64,000 bases of DNA from Tubulanus polymorphus (GCF_964204645.1 NC_134030.1:17241110-17305109), one strand, 5' to 3'. Numbered from the stretch's first letter, positions 34,114 through 46,497 are shown. Program-made: numbers and translations. Notes: generated by a model not told the origin, from the sequence alone.

Positions 34114-36390
34114 TCAAATAACAATTAAACTTACTACTAATTCTTTATGCCGCTGAGAATTATATTTTTGCTTGTGCGTAATCAATTTTATCACCTGATA
34201 TTCTGTTATATTATTCTTGATCATTTCTTTATCGAAAAATTCATTTGATATGTAAATATTTTCATCATTATGAATTAAAATTAGATGGCGCAATTTATTT
34301 CTAAAATATCTAGGATTAATGAAATCAATATTATATTCAGAATTATCTTTCAATAGTTCTAAACGCTCGCATTGCTTAATTTTCATATTGTTAAGTTTCA
34401 TTTTTCTTAAATGATCAGATTCTTTACGTATATCACATACATTTATGAAATCATTAGAATTTATCTTTAAATATTCAGTATATTTTTTCATCAATTCAAA
34501 ATCCATTTTATCAATTATTTCAAAATGATCGTGTGTTATCTTCTTTACTTGGAAAATAGGTTTTTCTAATTTTGATAAAATAAAGTGTCTATCAGGGCTA
34601 TGAACGCCTATTTTTAACTTTTTGATGATTTTTTCTATCGAAGACAATTCAAAATAATTATTATTTAATACGTCTAATTGTAATGTTTTTATCAATAATT
34701 CTCTTAAATCAGTAGTAGTTTCATAAAAGCCTTGATCTGTCAAAATATAACTGAAATAAAGATCTGTTATACATTTACATTGAGTTGAAAAACCTCTAAT
34801 TTCAAAAATTGTATTATTGTCAATTCCAGATATTTTAGGAGTATAATCATTTAATTTTACTTCAGGAATTATTTCAAGTTTTTTAAATTCTGTCTCAAAT
34901 AATTCATTATCAATATCTAATTGTTGCTTTAATTCATTACAAATTTTATTTCTATTTTCATCTATATCTTCTTGTAATTGTTTAAGTTCTTTCATTTCTT
35001 CTAACTTTTTAAATTCACTTTTAGATAATAATTTTAAATCAAAATCTTCTTCAATATCAAATGCATCTAATTTATAAAAAGGTTTAGATTTTATATTGTA
35101 TCTCTTTTTTAAAGTTGTAAAACTAATTCCTGTTTCACGTAATTTAAATCTAAATATAAATTTATTCAATACTGTAAACATTGAATTAGTTGAAGATATA
35201 ACAGTTGCTCCTTAAGTTTTAATATATTTTTTTGCTTCAATAATGAATTCTGATTTATCATCATTTTGATTAATTGTTAGGTATAAACATGGGATATTCT
35301 TAATTGTAAACATTGATAAAATAAGTAAAAAGGAGGACTCTTCAATATTTTTACTTATCCTAGATTTATATCCTATAAATTTCCTTGCTAATAAATCACC
35401 ATAATAACAGAAATAAAAGCATTTTTCAATCAAATCATAAATACATACAGTCTGTTGAACCTCATCAAATAATGATTTAAGTTGTAAATATGTAGGTGAA
35501 TAGTAAATATTTTCTTTTTTTAAGTATTGTTTTATTTTTTCCATCACTTTTAATCCTCTTTTAAATAAAATACTTGTTATTTCAATTCTAATCAATCCTG
35601 TTTCAATTGATTTTTCAAATGATTCTTTTAACCTCTCTTGATAGCAATTTATGTAACTCATTAAATTCGAACCGAAATTTATATTTACACCAGGAGATTT
35701 GAATTGACATGCTGTTTTATTATAGATCTTTATTTTATCATCCTTATGTAATGCTGAAACACAACTATTGGAAAATTCTTTTAGAACTTTATATTTTCTA
35801 TTTTCGAACATTGATTTTATTTCATCTGAATTAAATGATCCTTTAAAATCTTGTGTCACATCTACATCTAATATATTGTAATTTTTTTCATTTAATAATT
35901 TTTCAATATTATCCATTTTCTGTATTAATTCATTTAAATTTTGATTGCATAATGAAATTTTAAATACAGCAATATAATCTGTTAATTTTAATTCTTGATT
36001 AATTCTACTTAATATATATGATTTTGAATTATCATCATGAATTGTTAAAACACGTGTAATTTTTATAGCTAAGTTATCCAATATAATATCTCCTTGATTA
36101 AAACATTCTTTAATTTCATAATGTGTTATCTTTCTCTGATTAATGTTTAGAAAAGTTGTTCTATTTTCTTTTATAATTTCTTTTTCTAACATGATTTTAT
36201 ATAGCATTATATTATCGCAAAATATATCTGATGTTTCAATTAATTCATTATTTTCAGATTTATAATACTTATTTATATTTACTCCTGAAATATCTGCTAA
36301 ATTATTGTTAACAGTTAAATAATATAATATTGAATTTATATATTTATTACTCATGTCTTTCGCGGGAACTTTAATTAATCTTGTGCACAT
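34114..36390 (-). pseudogene. Long Polinton 1 protein, possible replication initiator, one in-frame stop
   Basis: 392 codons (36390-35215), then TAA at 35214-35212, then the same frame stays open to 34114: about 757 codons with one nonsense codon. The first half has DVDVTQDFKG near residue 178, then KDDKIKIYNKTACQF and GLIRIEIT. The order D-x-D ... KIYNK ... RIE recalls replication initiators of the Rep_trans/phage type, but this is weak. The second half has a coiled coil (about codons 450-510) and no known domain. Start ATG is in ATATAAATG, with TTAATAAAAATTT ~10 bases upstream, like PolB. Its place directly after PolB and the 104-aa gene supports a replication role. Confidence 0.55.
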
Positions 36391-36479
36391 TTATATATCA
36401 AATTTTTATTAAAATAGGTTAAAATTCAAAAAGAGTTAGAGTTCGCTGAAACCTTACGCTTTAAAATATTTTTTTACCC

Positions 36480-36794
36480 TTATTGGTATACGAAATAGAA
36501 ATCTCCAGAACATAATTCTTCTAGATCTTCACTTGATAATCTAAGAAATCTATCTGGTAAATATGTTCTAAATTTATGTGTATTTCCTTTTAATCCTTCA
36601 TATTCTAAGTGTATAACTAATTTATCTCCATAGTTATTAGTAACTGTAACAATATTTGTAATTAGATATTTCTTATGGATTATTAATTCTGTTAACTTTT
36701 TGAATTTATAATCTACAGATTTTACATTTGTAGTATCTTTAATTCTAGCTAGAAATAATTTGTTGTTCTCACTGTGTGCTTGTTTACTCTCCAT
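36480..36794 (-). CDS. Small basic Polinton protein (possible OB-fold)
   Basis: 104 aa, intact. Alternating beta-like segments (KYLITNIVTVTNNYGDKLVI, HLEYEGLK) and a conserved-looking ending TYLPDRFLRLSSEDLEEL ... YFVY. The look is of a short OB-fold single-strand-binding protein, which would suit its place between PolB and the long gene, but no motif proves it. TTAATAAAAATAT precedes TATAAATGG at the start. Confidence 0.55.
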   Translation of the reverse strand: MESKQAHSENNKLFLARIKDTTNVKSVDYKFKKLTELIIHKKYLITNIVTVTNNYGDKLVIHLEYEGLKGNTHKFRTYLPDRFLRLSSEDLEELCSGDFYFVYQ

Positions 36795-36823
36795 TTATAA
36801 TACATATTTTTATTAAGATTTGA

Positions 36824-39800
36824 TTAACACGTTAGAATTCTTTTCATTATCTCGTTCTCTTTTGTTTCTTCTCTTTTAAATTTTAAGTATTCATCTAAAT
36901 TACAACCATAAGCAACTGTATGAATTCCATCATCTAATATATATCGTTTATCATCAAATGGGTTTAGACTTATCTTTTCAATTTCTTCAATAAACATTTC
37001 GTGGTACTCAGATCTTAAACATCTCATCTTATGTTTTCTAACTTCTTCATTGAATATACAATTGATGTAATCTTTGAAATGAATATTCTTTTCTACTACA
37101 CTTTTGGTTATTCCTTTTAACTTTTTAGCTTCATGTTCTTTAGTTTTATATGAATACATTTTAGATCGAATACCTATGAATTCAATCATTTCTTCACCAC
37201 CTAATTCATCTTTGAATTTACCGGGAACCTTTTTAATATCATTGCTAACCAATTCATGATCTTTAGGATAATTACTAAAATCAAAATGATGTTTTAATGT
37301 TTTTAAATCATCAGTTATGTTATCAGTTTTTATCTTTAATATGTAAGAATCTGTATCAAAATATAATATTTCTATATGTTTTTATCCAAAAAGTGGTTGT
37401 AATATATTATAATAGAATTCATACATTAGTAATTTTGATAATTCTAAAACTGAAGCGCCAACATAGATTGGTTTATTAAATTTCATTGATGTTCTTCTCA
37501 TCTTAACTGCAGCTAAATTTTCATCAAATATTCTGTTACCTATAAATTTAGGATATGTTTGTAAATACCTTATCCTTTTGCCATTACTTACTAACTCAAT
37601 ATCATTTCTATTTCTAATATTTTCACAAGTCTTACCATAGAATGCATTATTCATTAACTTGAAGAAATCTTTCTCGAAATCAGTTTTAGCTTTAGTTCTC
37701 TGTTTGGTGTTAAAATCTATATATTTTTCTAACCATTTAGATTGACTAAATGAAATATATCTATGTACTTTTTTTAGAACCATTCCTTGATTCAAATAAA
37801 ACTTTAACATTCTATAATGTACTACATAATTATATTTATCTTCTTGAGTTACCATTAACTTTTCTGTATAAATATGATTTTCAGGTTTAATTCTTTTTTG
37901 GTAATTTGATAATTCTTCATGAGTTACAGTTTTATGTTCTGGACAGTAAGCTAGATTTCTAGATTTAAATTTTTTATCTTCAGGATATTCTAAATCTGCA
38001 ACAAAGAAGTAACCAGTATTTGAATCATCTGCAATATCTAGGATTCTTTTCTTCCAATCAAATTTATCATCATTTTCATTCTGTAAAACTTCAGTTAATT
38101 CAAATACTCCATAAGGTTGTGGTTCCATCATTGCCCAACCATACAAATTATTTGCATCTATATATAATCACTTATATCCGGGGTTATCATTTACATTGAA
38201 ATATCTATCACCTAATACACCTGAAACACCTCCTCTTATAGATTTTTCAAATAATAATAATAGATCTATATTTGTTATATTTGTTAACAAATACGTTTTT
38301 ATATCTGTAAATTTTAATCCACAATCCCATGTTAATCCTGGACTTGAATAACAATGACAAGGATCAATATTAAAATATTTTAGGTTTACATCTCTAAACC
38401 TTTCGAATATATCGGTTAATAATAATACATCTGATTTTAAATATAAATCTACTAATTGCCCATGATTTTCTATTTTGAAATGATTCCAAATATTCAATGT
38501 TCTATTATAGACTTCATCTTTAACATATTCATTTTTTAATTCATCATAGAATTGTTCTTTCAATAATTCAGTTATATTGAAATCATTATGTGATTTATAA
38601 AATGAATATGGAATTGCTCCTTTATATCTCATTAATTGAAAATCATCATTATTTGGGTAATATTCTTTTAATATCTTTAATTCATCATCAACTAATGATT
38701 TTGATAAGTTATCTAATGAACTATTTAAAAATCTATATGAATCTATAAATCTTAAACACCCAAATTGGAATGATATATAATTCTCAGATGTTTTAGCTAA
38801 CATTCTAAATTTATAAGTTGGTATTTTATCTTTTGATCTATTTGAATTTAATATTTCTATTTCATTATTGATTTCTTCTATTTTATGGCATAACTGTTTG
38901 ATAAATAAATGTGCATCATATCCAGATAGATTATGAAATATAACTGGAACAAAGTTAATTTTCTTAGCTTGTAAGTTACAATTCTCATGTGCAGCGCCTC
39001 TAAACTTTCCATTCAAATGATCATGGTCTCTTACTTTTTTATCTTTATAATTAAATATCTTTTCACAATAATAACGTTTATCTGAAAACTCAAATTCTTC
39101 TTTATCTTCTTCTGTCATTATAATTTCTATATTTGTATTCAATAATTTACTAAATCTTATTTCATATTCAATTAATAAGTCACAAAAATGATTGATAACA
39201 TTTTCATTTCTGTAATGATAATATTCACTTTCAATTAGTTCTGGATAATCGGATTTAATATATAACCCGAAAGCTGCAGCTGATTGATAAATCTTTTTAA
39301 TAGTATTTGTTTTTGGTGGTTCATCTGAAAAATCATTTTCATTAGAATTTAATTTCTTTCTTTTAAAATATATTTCTTTTCTATCTTGATCAGTTAATTC
39401 TTTATTTAATGATTCAAAATCTCCATATATTACAAATGGTACTTTATTTTTGTAATCATATTTTTTGAATTCTAATATTTTATCTTTTTCATTTGGTAAA
39501 ACTAATTTACAATAATCATGATTTTCACATAATTGTTTATGATTTAATAATGTACTTTCATTACTGAATCTATGTAAACATTTTCTACAAAGATATATTT
39601 TATGGTGATCATTTTCTGATTTAAAAAATAAATCTATTTGTTTAATCCACATATAATGATTCTCATAATATAATATATCTATGACATCGTTTGAATCATA
39701 ATCTTTTGATAGGTATAAAGGTTCTAATGTATAATGTTTTATGTTGTTACCTTTTGTATTTGGTAATTTGATTAAATCAAATACATTTATCTTTATATTA

Positions 39801-40864
39801 TTATCTCTTTCTATTTTTGGGATGTCTTTAATTATAACAGGATACTTATCTATCTTATAATTATTTTCAAATGGTTTATAATGAGTTAATCTACAAATAT
39901 TATAAGTTGCAGGATGTAAACAACTTATCATAGCCCATAGAAAACATTTATTATCAAAATTTTGTACATTTATTACAGCATTAGTTTTAAATGGTAGTTT
40001 AATATAACTTGTTCCATTTATACTATCATCTTTATCATATGATAAATTATTTTCATCAATTGGTTTTGATTTAGTTAACTTATTATATTTTGTGTTATAA
40101 ACATGTAAAGTCATAAATATTATTTCATCAAATATTAAACCAGATCCTTCAAAATATTGCTCTTCTATTTTAGTTTTTACTTCATTATAACATTTATCTA
40201 ATTTATCATCTATATGTTGTTTTGAAATAATATGTTGTGAATGAGAATTTATATTATATATTGGTTTATCTTCAGATTTTATAAACTTTACTTTAGAAGA
40301 TATACTTATTTTAGGATATTCAACATCTGTAATTATTTTTATTATTTCTTTCATATTTTCTAAATGTTTTTTATTTTCTTCTAATGTTTTTCCTTTATGA
40401 AATTTAAACTCGATAGCTGCTGGACCAATATCACTTTTAAATGCTTCGGTTATCTCTATATCTTTTTTATTATCTAATGAATTAATAAAATTTCTTACAT
40501 CTTCCATGTATGGTCTTTTATTGTTTAATTTATTTTTTATGCTTTTAATTGTCTTCTGTTTCTTATCACTATCTTTATCAAAATAATCTTCTCCTAAAAT
40601 ATTATTATTCTTATTTCTAATATGACTTTTAGATTTTAAATGCTCATTATAATATCTTTTATCACTGAATGATTGATTACATGTATCACATTTGTATGTT
40701 TCTTTTTCATTCTTTAATTCTTCTAATTTAGTTTCTAATATATCATCTTTATATTCTAGTTTCAATTTATTCTCTAAATGTGTTTTAGTTTTATTGTGTC
40801 TTGCTTTTTGGGATTTATCTATATTGATATAACATGTTGGGCAGTAGTACTTACTTGCTTCCAT
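36824..40864 (-). pseudogene. PolB: Protein-primed DNA polymerase B (Polinton PolB), two in-frame stops
   Basis: One frame spans the whole gene (~1346 codons), broken by TGA at 38170-38168 and TAA at 37384-37382. N-terminal C2H2-like fingers (CPTCYINI, CDTCNQSFSDKRYYNEH) precede a domain with NFDNKCFLWAMISCLHP, common in Polinton polymerases, and another finger (CRKCLHRFS). Exonuclease motifs: YGDFESLNKEL (ExoI), HNLSGYDAHL (ExoII), YLKSDVLLLTD (ExoIII). Polymerase motifs: DANNLYGW (A), KLMNNAFYGKTCEN (B), YFDTDS (C). It replicates the element by protein priming. The first stop falls between exonuclease and motif A. There is no frameshift and all catalytic residues are present, so it was disabled recently. 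Confidence 0.95.
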
Positions 40865-40944
40865 TTTAATACTAAATTTTTTATTAAAATTGATTTTAGA
40901 AGTTCAATGATTTAAATGTTATTCATTTATATGAATATTTTAAG
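40865..40944 (-). promoter_or_regulatory. PolB promoter region within the Polinton 1 terminal repeat
   Basis: Reading to PolB: CTTAAAATATTCATAT, then ACTTCTAAAATCAATTTT, TAATAAAAAATTT and the ATG. The block CTTCTAAAATCAATTT also precedes the HNH gene near the Polinton 2 terminus (45813-45829), so it is either part of the terminal repeat or a shared promoter. Confidence 0.5.
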
Positions 40945-41303
40945 AGTAATAGGGGTAATGGGCTTTCGGGTTAAAGGTCGAATGGTCGAGTTCATCAAAA
41001 AACAAAACATTAAAAGTAATTAAAAACTATAATATATTTTCATAACCGTGTGTATTTCAGTTGAATAATAGAATAATTATTATCATTTGAATATATTTGA
41101 TTACATGAATTTGTGTATTGTAAATAATACAATATGCTTTTTAGATTATTGATATCTTAGAATGATAATAATTATTCTATTATTCAACTGAAATACACAC
41201 GGTTATGAAAATATATTATAGTTTTTAATTACTTTTAATGTTTTGTTTTTTAATGAGCTCGACCCTTCGACCTTTGATCTGAAAGCCCATTACCCCTATT
41301 ACT
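40945..41303. repeat. Polinton 1 palindromic terminus
   Basis: 359 bp that are a near-perfect inverted repeat: AGTAATAGGGGTAATGGG ... CCCATTACCCCTATTACT, with ~150-bp arms and a small loop near 41118. The outer end (41303) is the element end; the inner end carries the same AGTAAT word at 40945. Nearly identical to 31137-31495. Confidence 0.85.
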
Positions 41304-44300
41304 GTCATCAAATCTACAGGCAACGTGATTTCTCTGCCAAACATGAGTTTATTTGGGCTGAAACCTGTCGTATCGTGAATAGTGGCTCTATAGGCCATTG
41401 TAATCAAATTTAAATGTTGATCCCAGGTAGATTCGTCTTCCTCCACTTTCATCGCAAGGCTCATTAATAAAGTTCTGTTGAAACGTTCCACCATTCCATC
41501 TTACGTACATCTGGTCTGATGAATATCCAGTAATCTACATAGTTCCTTCATCAAACCAGATTGAAAATTTCGTCCTTGATCGGTGTGTAAAATTCTTGGT
41601 GTACCGATTGAACCGTGAAATGAATTCATCTACAAGCTTCTTCGCCACTGTCTCGGCTTCCATGTTAGTAAGAGCAAATGCTTCAACCCACTTGGAAAAG
41701 TAGTCACTTATAACTAAAATATAAAGATTGCCATCATTCGTCTCTGGTAATGGGCCTAAAATATCTAGAGCAATTCGTTCCAATGGTTCGCCTAGTTGTA
41801 AATCTTCATACTATTTCTCGAGTTGCCAGATTTCGATTTCCTTTTCTGACACGGGATACAACTTCTACAGAATAATTTCACGTCTTCGAGAATGTCATAC
41901 CAATAAAATCTAGAGTGAACTAGGTGAATGGTTTTCTTCACGCCAAAATGTGCAGAAGTAGTAGATGCATATACTTGTCTTAAGACTTCCCTTCGGTACT
42001 CAGAAGGTAAAAGTAATAACGTCGAATCTGGAAGATTTTCTCTTTTCTTAATGATATACAATACACCATCGATCTTCTTCACAGATTTCCAATGGGTCCG
42101 GAAAAATTTACTAGCCAAACTCTTGTCTGAAATCTGAGACCAAGACGGACGTTCTGGATTGTCGATATATTTAAATATCCAACCACATTATGGATCTTTA
42201 AGTTGACCGCTACTCATCTCTTTTGGTGACCATTCTTTGTTGGGTAGATATTCTGAAAATCATTTCTATCAGAAGTTACGTTGATTTGTCTGATATATTT
42301 TCTCTTTTCAGCTCTGACCTCTGAACACGCTCCATTGATCCGATCACACTGCCGGCAAGGAATACTAGATAATGCATCAGCATTACCGTGACTACGTCCT
42401 GGTCTGTGAATGATCTCAAAATCATATAAATTCAGAACGGAGATCCATCGAGCGACTTGTGCTTCAGGTTCTCGAAATGACATCGGCCATTTTAGCGATG
42501 CGTGATCAGTCCGTACTGTAAAGCGTTTATCAGCTAGGTAATATTTGAAATATTTTACAAAAACTACCACTGCCAATAATTCTCTCCGAGTTACACAGTA
42601 ATTTCTCTCTGTTTTTGATAAACATCGACTTCCACAAGCGATTATCCTCTCTTTTCCATCTTGTATTTGGCTAACTACGCCTCCTATTGCTAAAGCTGAA
42701 GCATCTGTGTCTAATATAAAAGGAAGATCTGGATCAGGGAATGCTAATATAGGTGCATTTATAAGCATCTTTTTAAGAACTTTAAACGCGTCTTCGCATT
42801 CAGTCGACCAAGTAAAAGGTTTTCCTTTCTCCGTCAGTCCATGCAAGGGTTTAGCAACACCTGCGAAACCTTCACAAAATGAACGATAGTAAGAAGCCAA
42901 TCCTAAAAAGATCTGATTTCGGTGACGTTTTTGGGAGTCGGCCAATTCTTAATCGCTAAAATTTTGTCTTCACTACAGATAATTCCTTTGGAAGAAATGG
43001 TGTGTCCTAAGAAACGAACAGAAGTTTCAAAGAAATCACACTTCTTGGGTTTGAGTTTTAATCTAGCCATCCGTAAACGATCAAAAACCATCCGAAGATT
43101 CCCTATCATTGATGTAAAACTATCAGCATGTACTAAAACGTCATCTAGATAAGCCAACGCTATCTCAGGGAGTAAACCGTCTAAGACATTTTCCATTAAT
43201 CTCTGAAATGTAGCTCCACTGTTCTTTAACCCCATCGGCATTTTCCGGAATTGAAAGAGTTCCTTGCCTCCTACTACAAAAGCTGTTTTCTCTTTCGTGA
43301 CTTCGTGCACCCTCACTTGCCAGTAGCCCGAAGCCAAGTCCATTGTGCTGAAATATTTAACGCTCGATAACGACCGAATAGTATCGTCGGTCCTAGGAAG
43401 TGGGTAACTGTCTGCTTTGGTAACTTCATTAACTTATCTGTAATCAAGACATAGTCGGATATAGTGTTATCGGATTTCCTGACAACAACAATACTACTAC
43501 ACCATGATTTCCCAATAACTTTGGCTTCTAACATATCGTCAATCAATTTGTTGACTTCGGTTTGTGTTGCTATAGGTAATCTCCTAAATCGTTGTTTAAT
43601 AGGTGGTGCTTCTCCAACTTCGATATGATGAGAAACTCCTCTCGCTTCGCCTAGATCTAGATTGGTTCTTGCGAAAATATCAGAATATTCGGTTAATAAG
43701 CGTTTTACTTCTAGGGATTCGGATTCATCAAGTTCTAGGCAACTACGTTTATATAAATCTTCTAAAAATTCTGGTAAATCTTCCTTTGATTTCGTGGTAT
43801 TCTCATTCTGCTTTGAGTGATACACCGCTTTTACTTCATTTAATACAGCTAATGGAGTTCCGCTATGAACTATCCTCGGTTTGTCACTTAGATTCATCGC
43901 TCTAACAGCGTAGGACTTATTGTTTAAATCTACTAGTTCTTTAGCAACACAAAGATCGTTGCCAAGTTTCCAACTATTTGACGTTTCTAAGATGGCCCAC
44001 TTGCCATCGGGTGGAATTGAGTTAATATATGAGGGAATTATCACCTCTGACATAGCAGGAATAACTACTTTCTTCAAACTTCTGACTTTGGTTAAGTTCA
44101 TCTTTCGTTTGTCATCGGATTTTTCACTCAATTGTCGACCTTGACAAATTACTGTCTTTCGTCCTGGATATATCTGGCAATCGTAAGCAGTTAAAAAGTC
44201 CATTCCTAATATGGCATCGTCTGAAATATCAGCTATTAAAACATCCCAGTTAATAGTTTCTTCGAACAAGCCTAATGATACTCGTATGGTTCCTAATACT

Positions 44301-45302
44301 TCGATTTGATTTTCATCCGCAGAAAATAATTTCATGTTAGTTTCTCGCAAACGTCCGCAAACGTTCTTATTTGATTTATTTCATAAAATATTCGTTTGCT
44401 CCATATCGTTCGTTGTGATCCGGTATCAACTAAATAATTCACATCTCGTCCATCAATATATGCAGATAGGTGAATCGAATTATGTACAGATTTGGACATC
44501 ACAGCTAATTTTAAATGCATCTCGTCATTTACATCATATATATCTCGTTAATTTTTCGGAGGTAACAAATTTCTCAAAGTTGTCACTTCCTCCTCAGCGA
44601 CAACGGCCCTTCGTTTCCCGAAAATCGTTGTGGCCTTCGTTCAGACTTTTTAAGTATAGGACAATTCGTCCGATAATGTCCCAATTCATTACACTCATAA
44701 CATTGTATTTTCTGAATATCTCGCTCTCACCTGGCGGCTCTGACATAATCGTGATTATCATATCGATTTACAAATCTAGATTCTAATTCGCTAATTTTTT
44801 GAGTAATATGAGCTATCATATTATCTTGGGGATCTTCTCGGACTCTTCTCACTTGCGAATACACCGTACTTCTCTGTCGAGAGTCTTCCAAATTATTGAT
44901 CATCTCAAGTTCCATTGCGTAAGAAATTAAAGCTTCAAAGGAAGAAACCTCTTTCTGGTATAATAGAATACGTGTATCTCGCTCTCCCATAGCTTCAATG
45001 AAATGATTGCGACAGAGTCTGTCTTTCTGCTCATAATGTACTCCAGATTAGCCGTTGTTAAAATATATTGCCCGAGTTCCCTCAAGCTTTCGCCTCGTCT
45101 TCTTCTTCTTGTTCTCAATTCCGCCATATAAACCTCTGATCGTTTATTGGGTCCAAATCTAGTAGCTAATGCTTGAAACAATTTAATCGAGCCATCCGTC
45201 AGGAAATATAGTACAAGCTAATTGTCTTGCAGATCCTAGAAGATGAGCAAACAGATAATCTGCCTTGTGTTGTTTGTTCCAATTATTAATTCTGTCAATC
45301 AC
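41304..45302 (-). pseudogene. Ty3/gypsy retrotransposon gag-pol, broken by two Polintons
   Basis: Order on the minus strand: gag (about 45302-44730; ...HKADYLFAHLLGSARQL..., GESLRELGQYI), CCHC knuckle CYECNELGHYRTNC near 44690, protease VNYLVDTGSQRTIW (near 44430), linker, RT with QVRVHEVTKEKTAF and YLDDVLVH (near 43150), RNase H with LDTDASALAIGG and DADAL-like NADALSS (near 42380), integrase zinc finger H...H...CIPCQKR (near 41850), and catalytic core with ALDILGP and WVEAF. Multiple frameshifts split it into at least eight blocks. It stops at 41304 in the integrase (…VDLM) at the Polinton 1 target site, and at 45302 inside gag at the Polinton 2 end. No LTRs remain. Confidence 0.9.
45297..45302. 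repeat. Candidate target-site duplication AATCAC (Polinton 2)
   Basis: The six gypsy bases touching the AGTAAT end of Polinton 2. The partner copy would be beyond the right edge, so this is a prediction. Confidence 0.35.
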
Positions 45303-45572
45303 AGTAATAGGGATAATAGGCTTTCATACCAAAGGTCGAAAGGTCGAGCTCATAAAAAAATTAAAAATATGAAAATAATAACAATTTCTATTTGAATTAG
45401 TAGCGAATCTCATAAAAAATGAAAAATAATTCTCGCACACTCGAAATTATTTTTCATTTTATATGAGTTTCACTCCTAATTCAAATAGAAATTATTATTA
45501 TTTTCATATTTTTCATTTTTTACTCACTAGCCCTTTCAACCTTTGATATGAAAGCCTATTATCCCTATTACT
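45303..45572. repeat. Polinton 2 palindromic terminus
   Basis: 270 bp: AGTAATAGGGATAATAGGC ... GCCTATTATCCCTATTACT with arms of ~120 bp (AATTTCTATTTGAATTAG and complement; a second stem ATGAAAAATAATT). The outer ~50 bases (GGTCGAAAGGTCGAGCTC) match Polinton 1; the stem interior does not. Confidence 0.85.
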
Positions 45573-45819
45573 CTTAAAATAATCATATACATGAATAAAA
45601 TATAAATGAACAACATATATAAGTAATTAGAAAAGTAGGCTTTCAGATCAGAGTACAAGAGTACGAGCTCTTATAGAATAGATATATAGATATATCTTAA
45701 ACATATTTCAATATTTATATTTGTATGAGTTAGATTTTTAAACATTAAAAGTGTTAGTAAAGTGTGATTGAAATAATTCATATATATACATGAATAACAT
45801 ATAAATGAATAACTTCTAA
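45573..45819 (+). promoter_or_regulatory. Polinton 2 subterminal region
   Basis: Starts CTTAAAATAATCATAT, as at the inner side of the Polinton 1 palindrome. It contains a degenerate extra copy of the element end at 45633-45672 (GTAGGCTTTCAGATCAGAG) and ends with AACTTCTAAAATCAATTT before the HNH frame, as before PolB. Confidence 0.6.
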
Positions 45820-46497
45820 AATCAATTTAGTAAAAAAGAACAACCACAAACTATCAATATTACAAATAACACTGGTGTCATAAACATATACTACAAGAAG
45901 TGTTCTAAATGTGAATTAGATAAATTAGCTATAACAGAATTTAATAAGCGTAAGATTAGCAAAGATGGTTTTCAATATTGCTGTAAAACTTGTATTAAAC
46001 TATATACCAAATAATACCGAGAAGATAATAGAGAAGCTTATAATGATTATATGACAGAATATATGAGAGAAAGATATAAAACTGATCTTAATTTTAGATT
46101 GAAACAATGTTTAAGATCTAGATTAACACAATTATTCAACAAAGAAACGCATTCAGAAACACTTTCTAATTTATTGGGTTGTTCAGATGAATTCTTAAAA
46201 TCATGGATGATATATCAGTTTAATGATAAAATGAATATAGATAATTATGGTGAATACTGTCATATTGATCACGTGTTGCCGATTTCTAAATTTGACATGA
46301 GTGATGATTATAATAAGAAGCTAATCTGGAGCTGGAAAAATTTAAGACCTTTAGAAAAGAAGGAAAACATAATTAAATCTAATAAACTAGATTTACAGTT
46401 ATATTTAGATCAACTGGTTAAAGCAAAGACATTTGTTGAATTATGGAATAGTATTTCACAGAATCAACCGCATTCTGAGGTTTTAATCAGTGGTTAG
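45820..46497 (+). pseudogene. HNH endonuclease with N-terminal zinc finger, one in-frame stop
   Basis: One frame is open from 45820 to 46497 except TAA at 46012-46014. The N-terminal part has CSKCELDKLAITEFNKRK and CCKTCIKLY (zinc ribbon). The C-terminal part has the HNH core: CHIDHVLPISKFDMSDD, then WKNLRPLEKKENIIKSNK with the Asn and final Asn/Lys positions. Such zinc-ribbon HNH nucleases are frequent in large DNA viruses. No ATG is found upstream of the finger, so the start codon is lost or non-standard. It is the first gene inside the Polinton 2 terminus. It may act like a homing nuclease or in replication; the role is inference. Confidence 0.8.

Larger units (their letters stand above)
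32784..41303. mobile_element. Polinton (Maverick) 1, rearranged, replication half
   Basis: AT-rich block with protein-primed PolB and associated minus-strand genes, ending at a palindromic terminus at 41303 (AGTAAT end on the minus strand, 6-bp duplication GTCATC). The integrase, ATPase and capsid genes expected of a complete 15-20 kb Polinton are absent, and the opposite terminus lies inverted at 31137-31495. So it is an internally deleted and rearranged copy inserted in a gypsy integrase gene. Confidence 0.85.
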
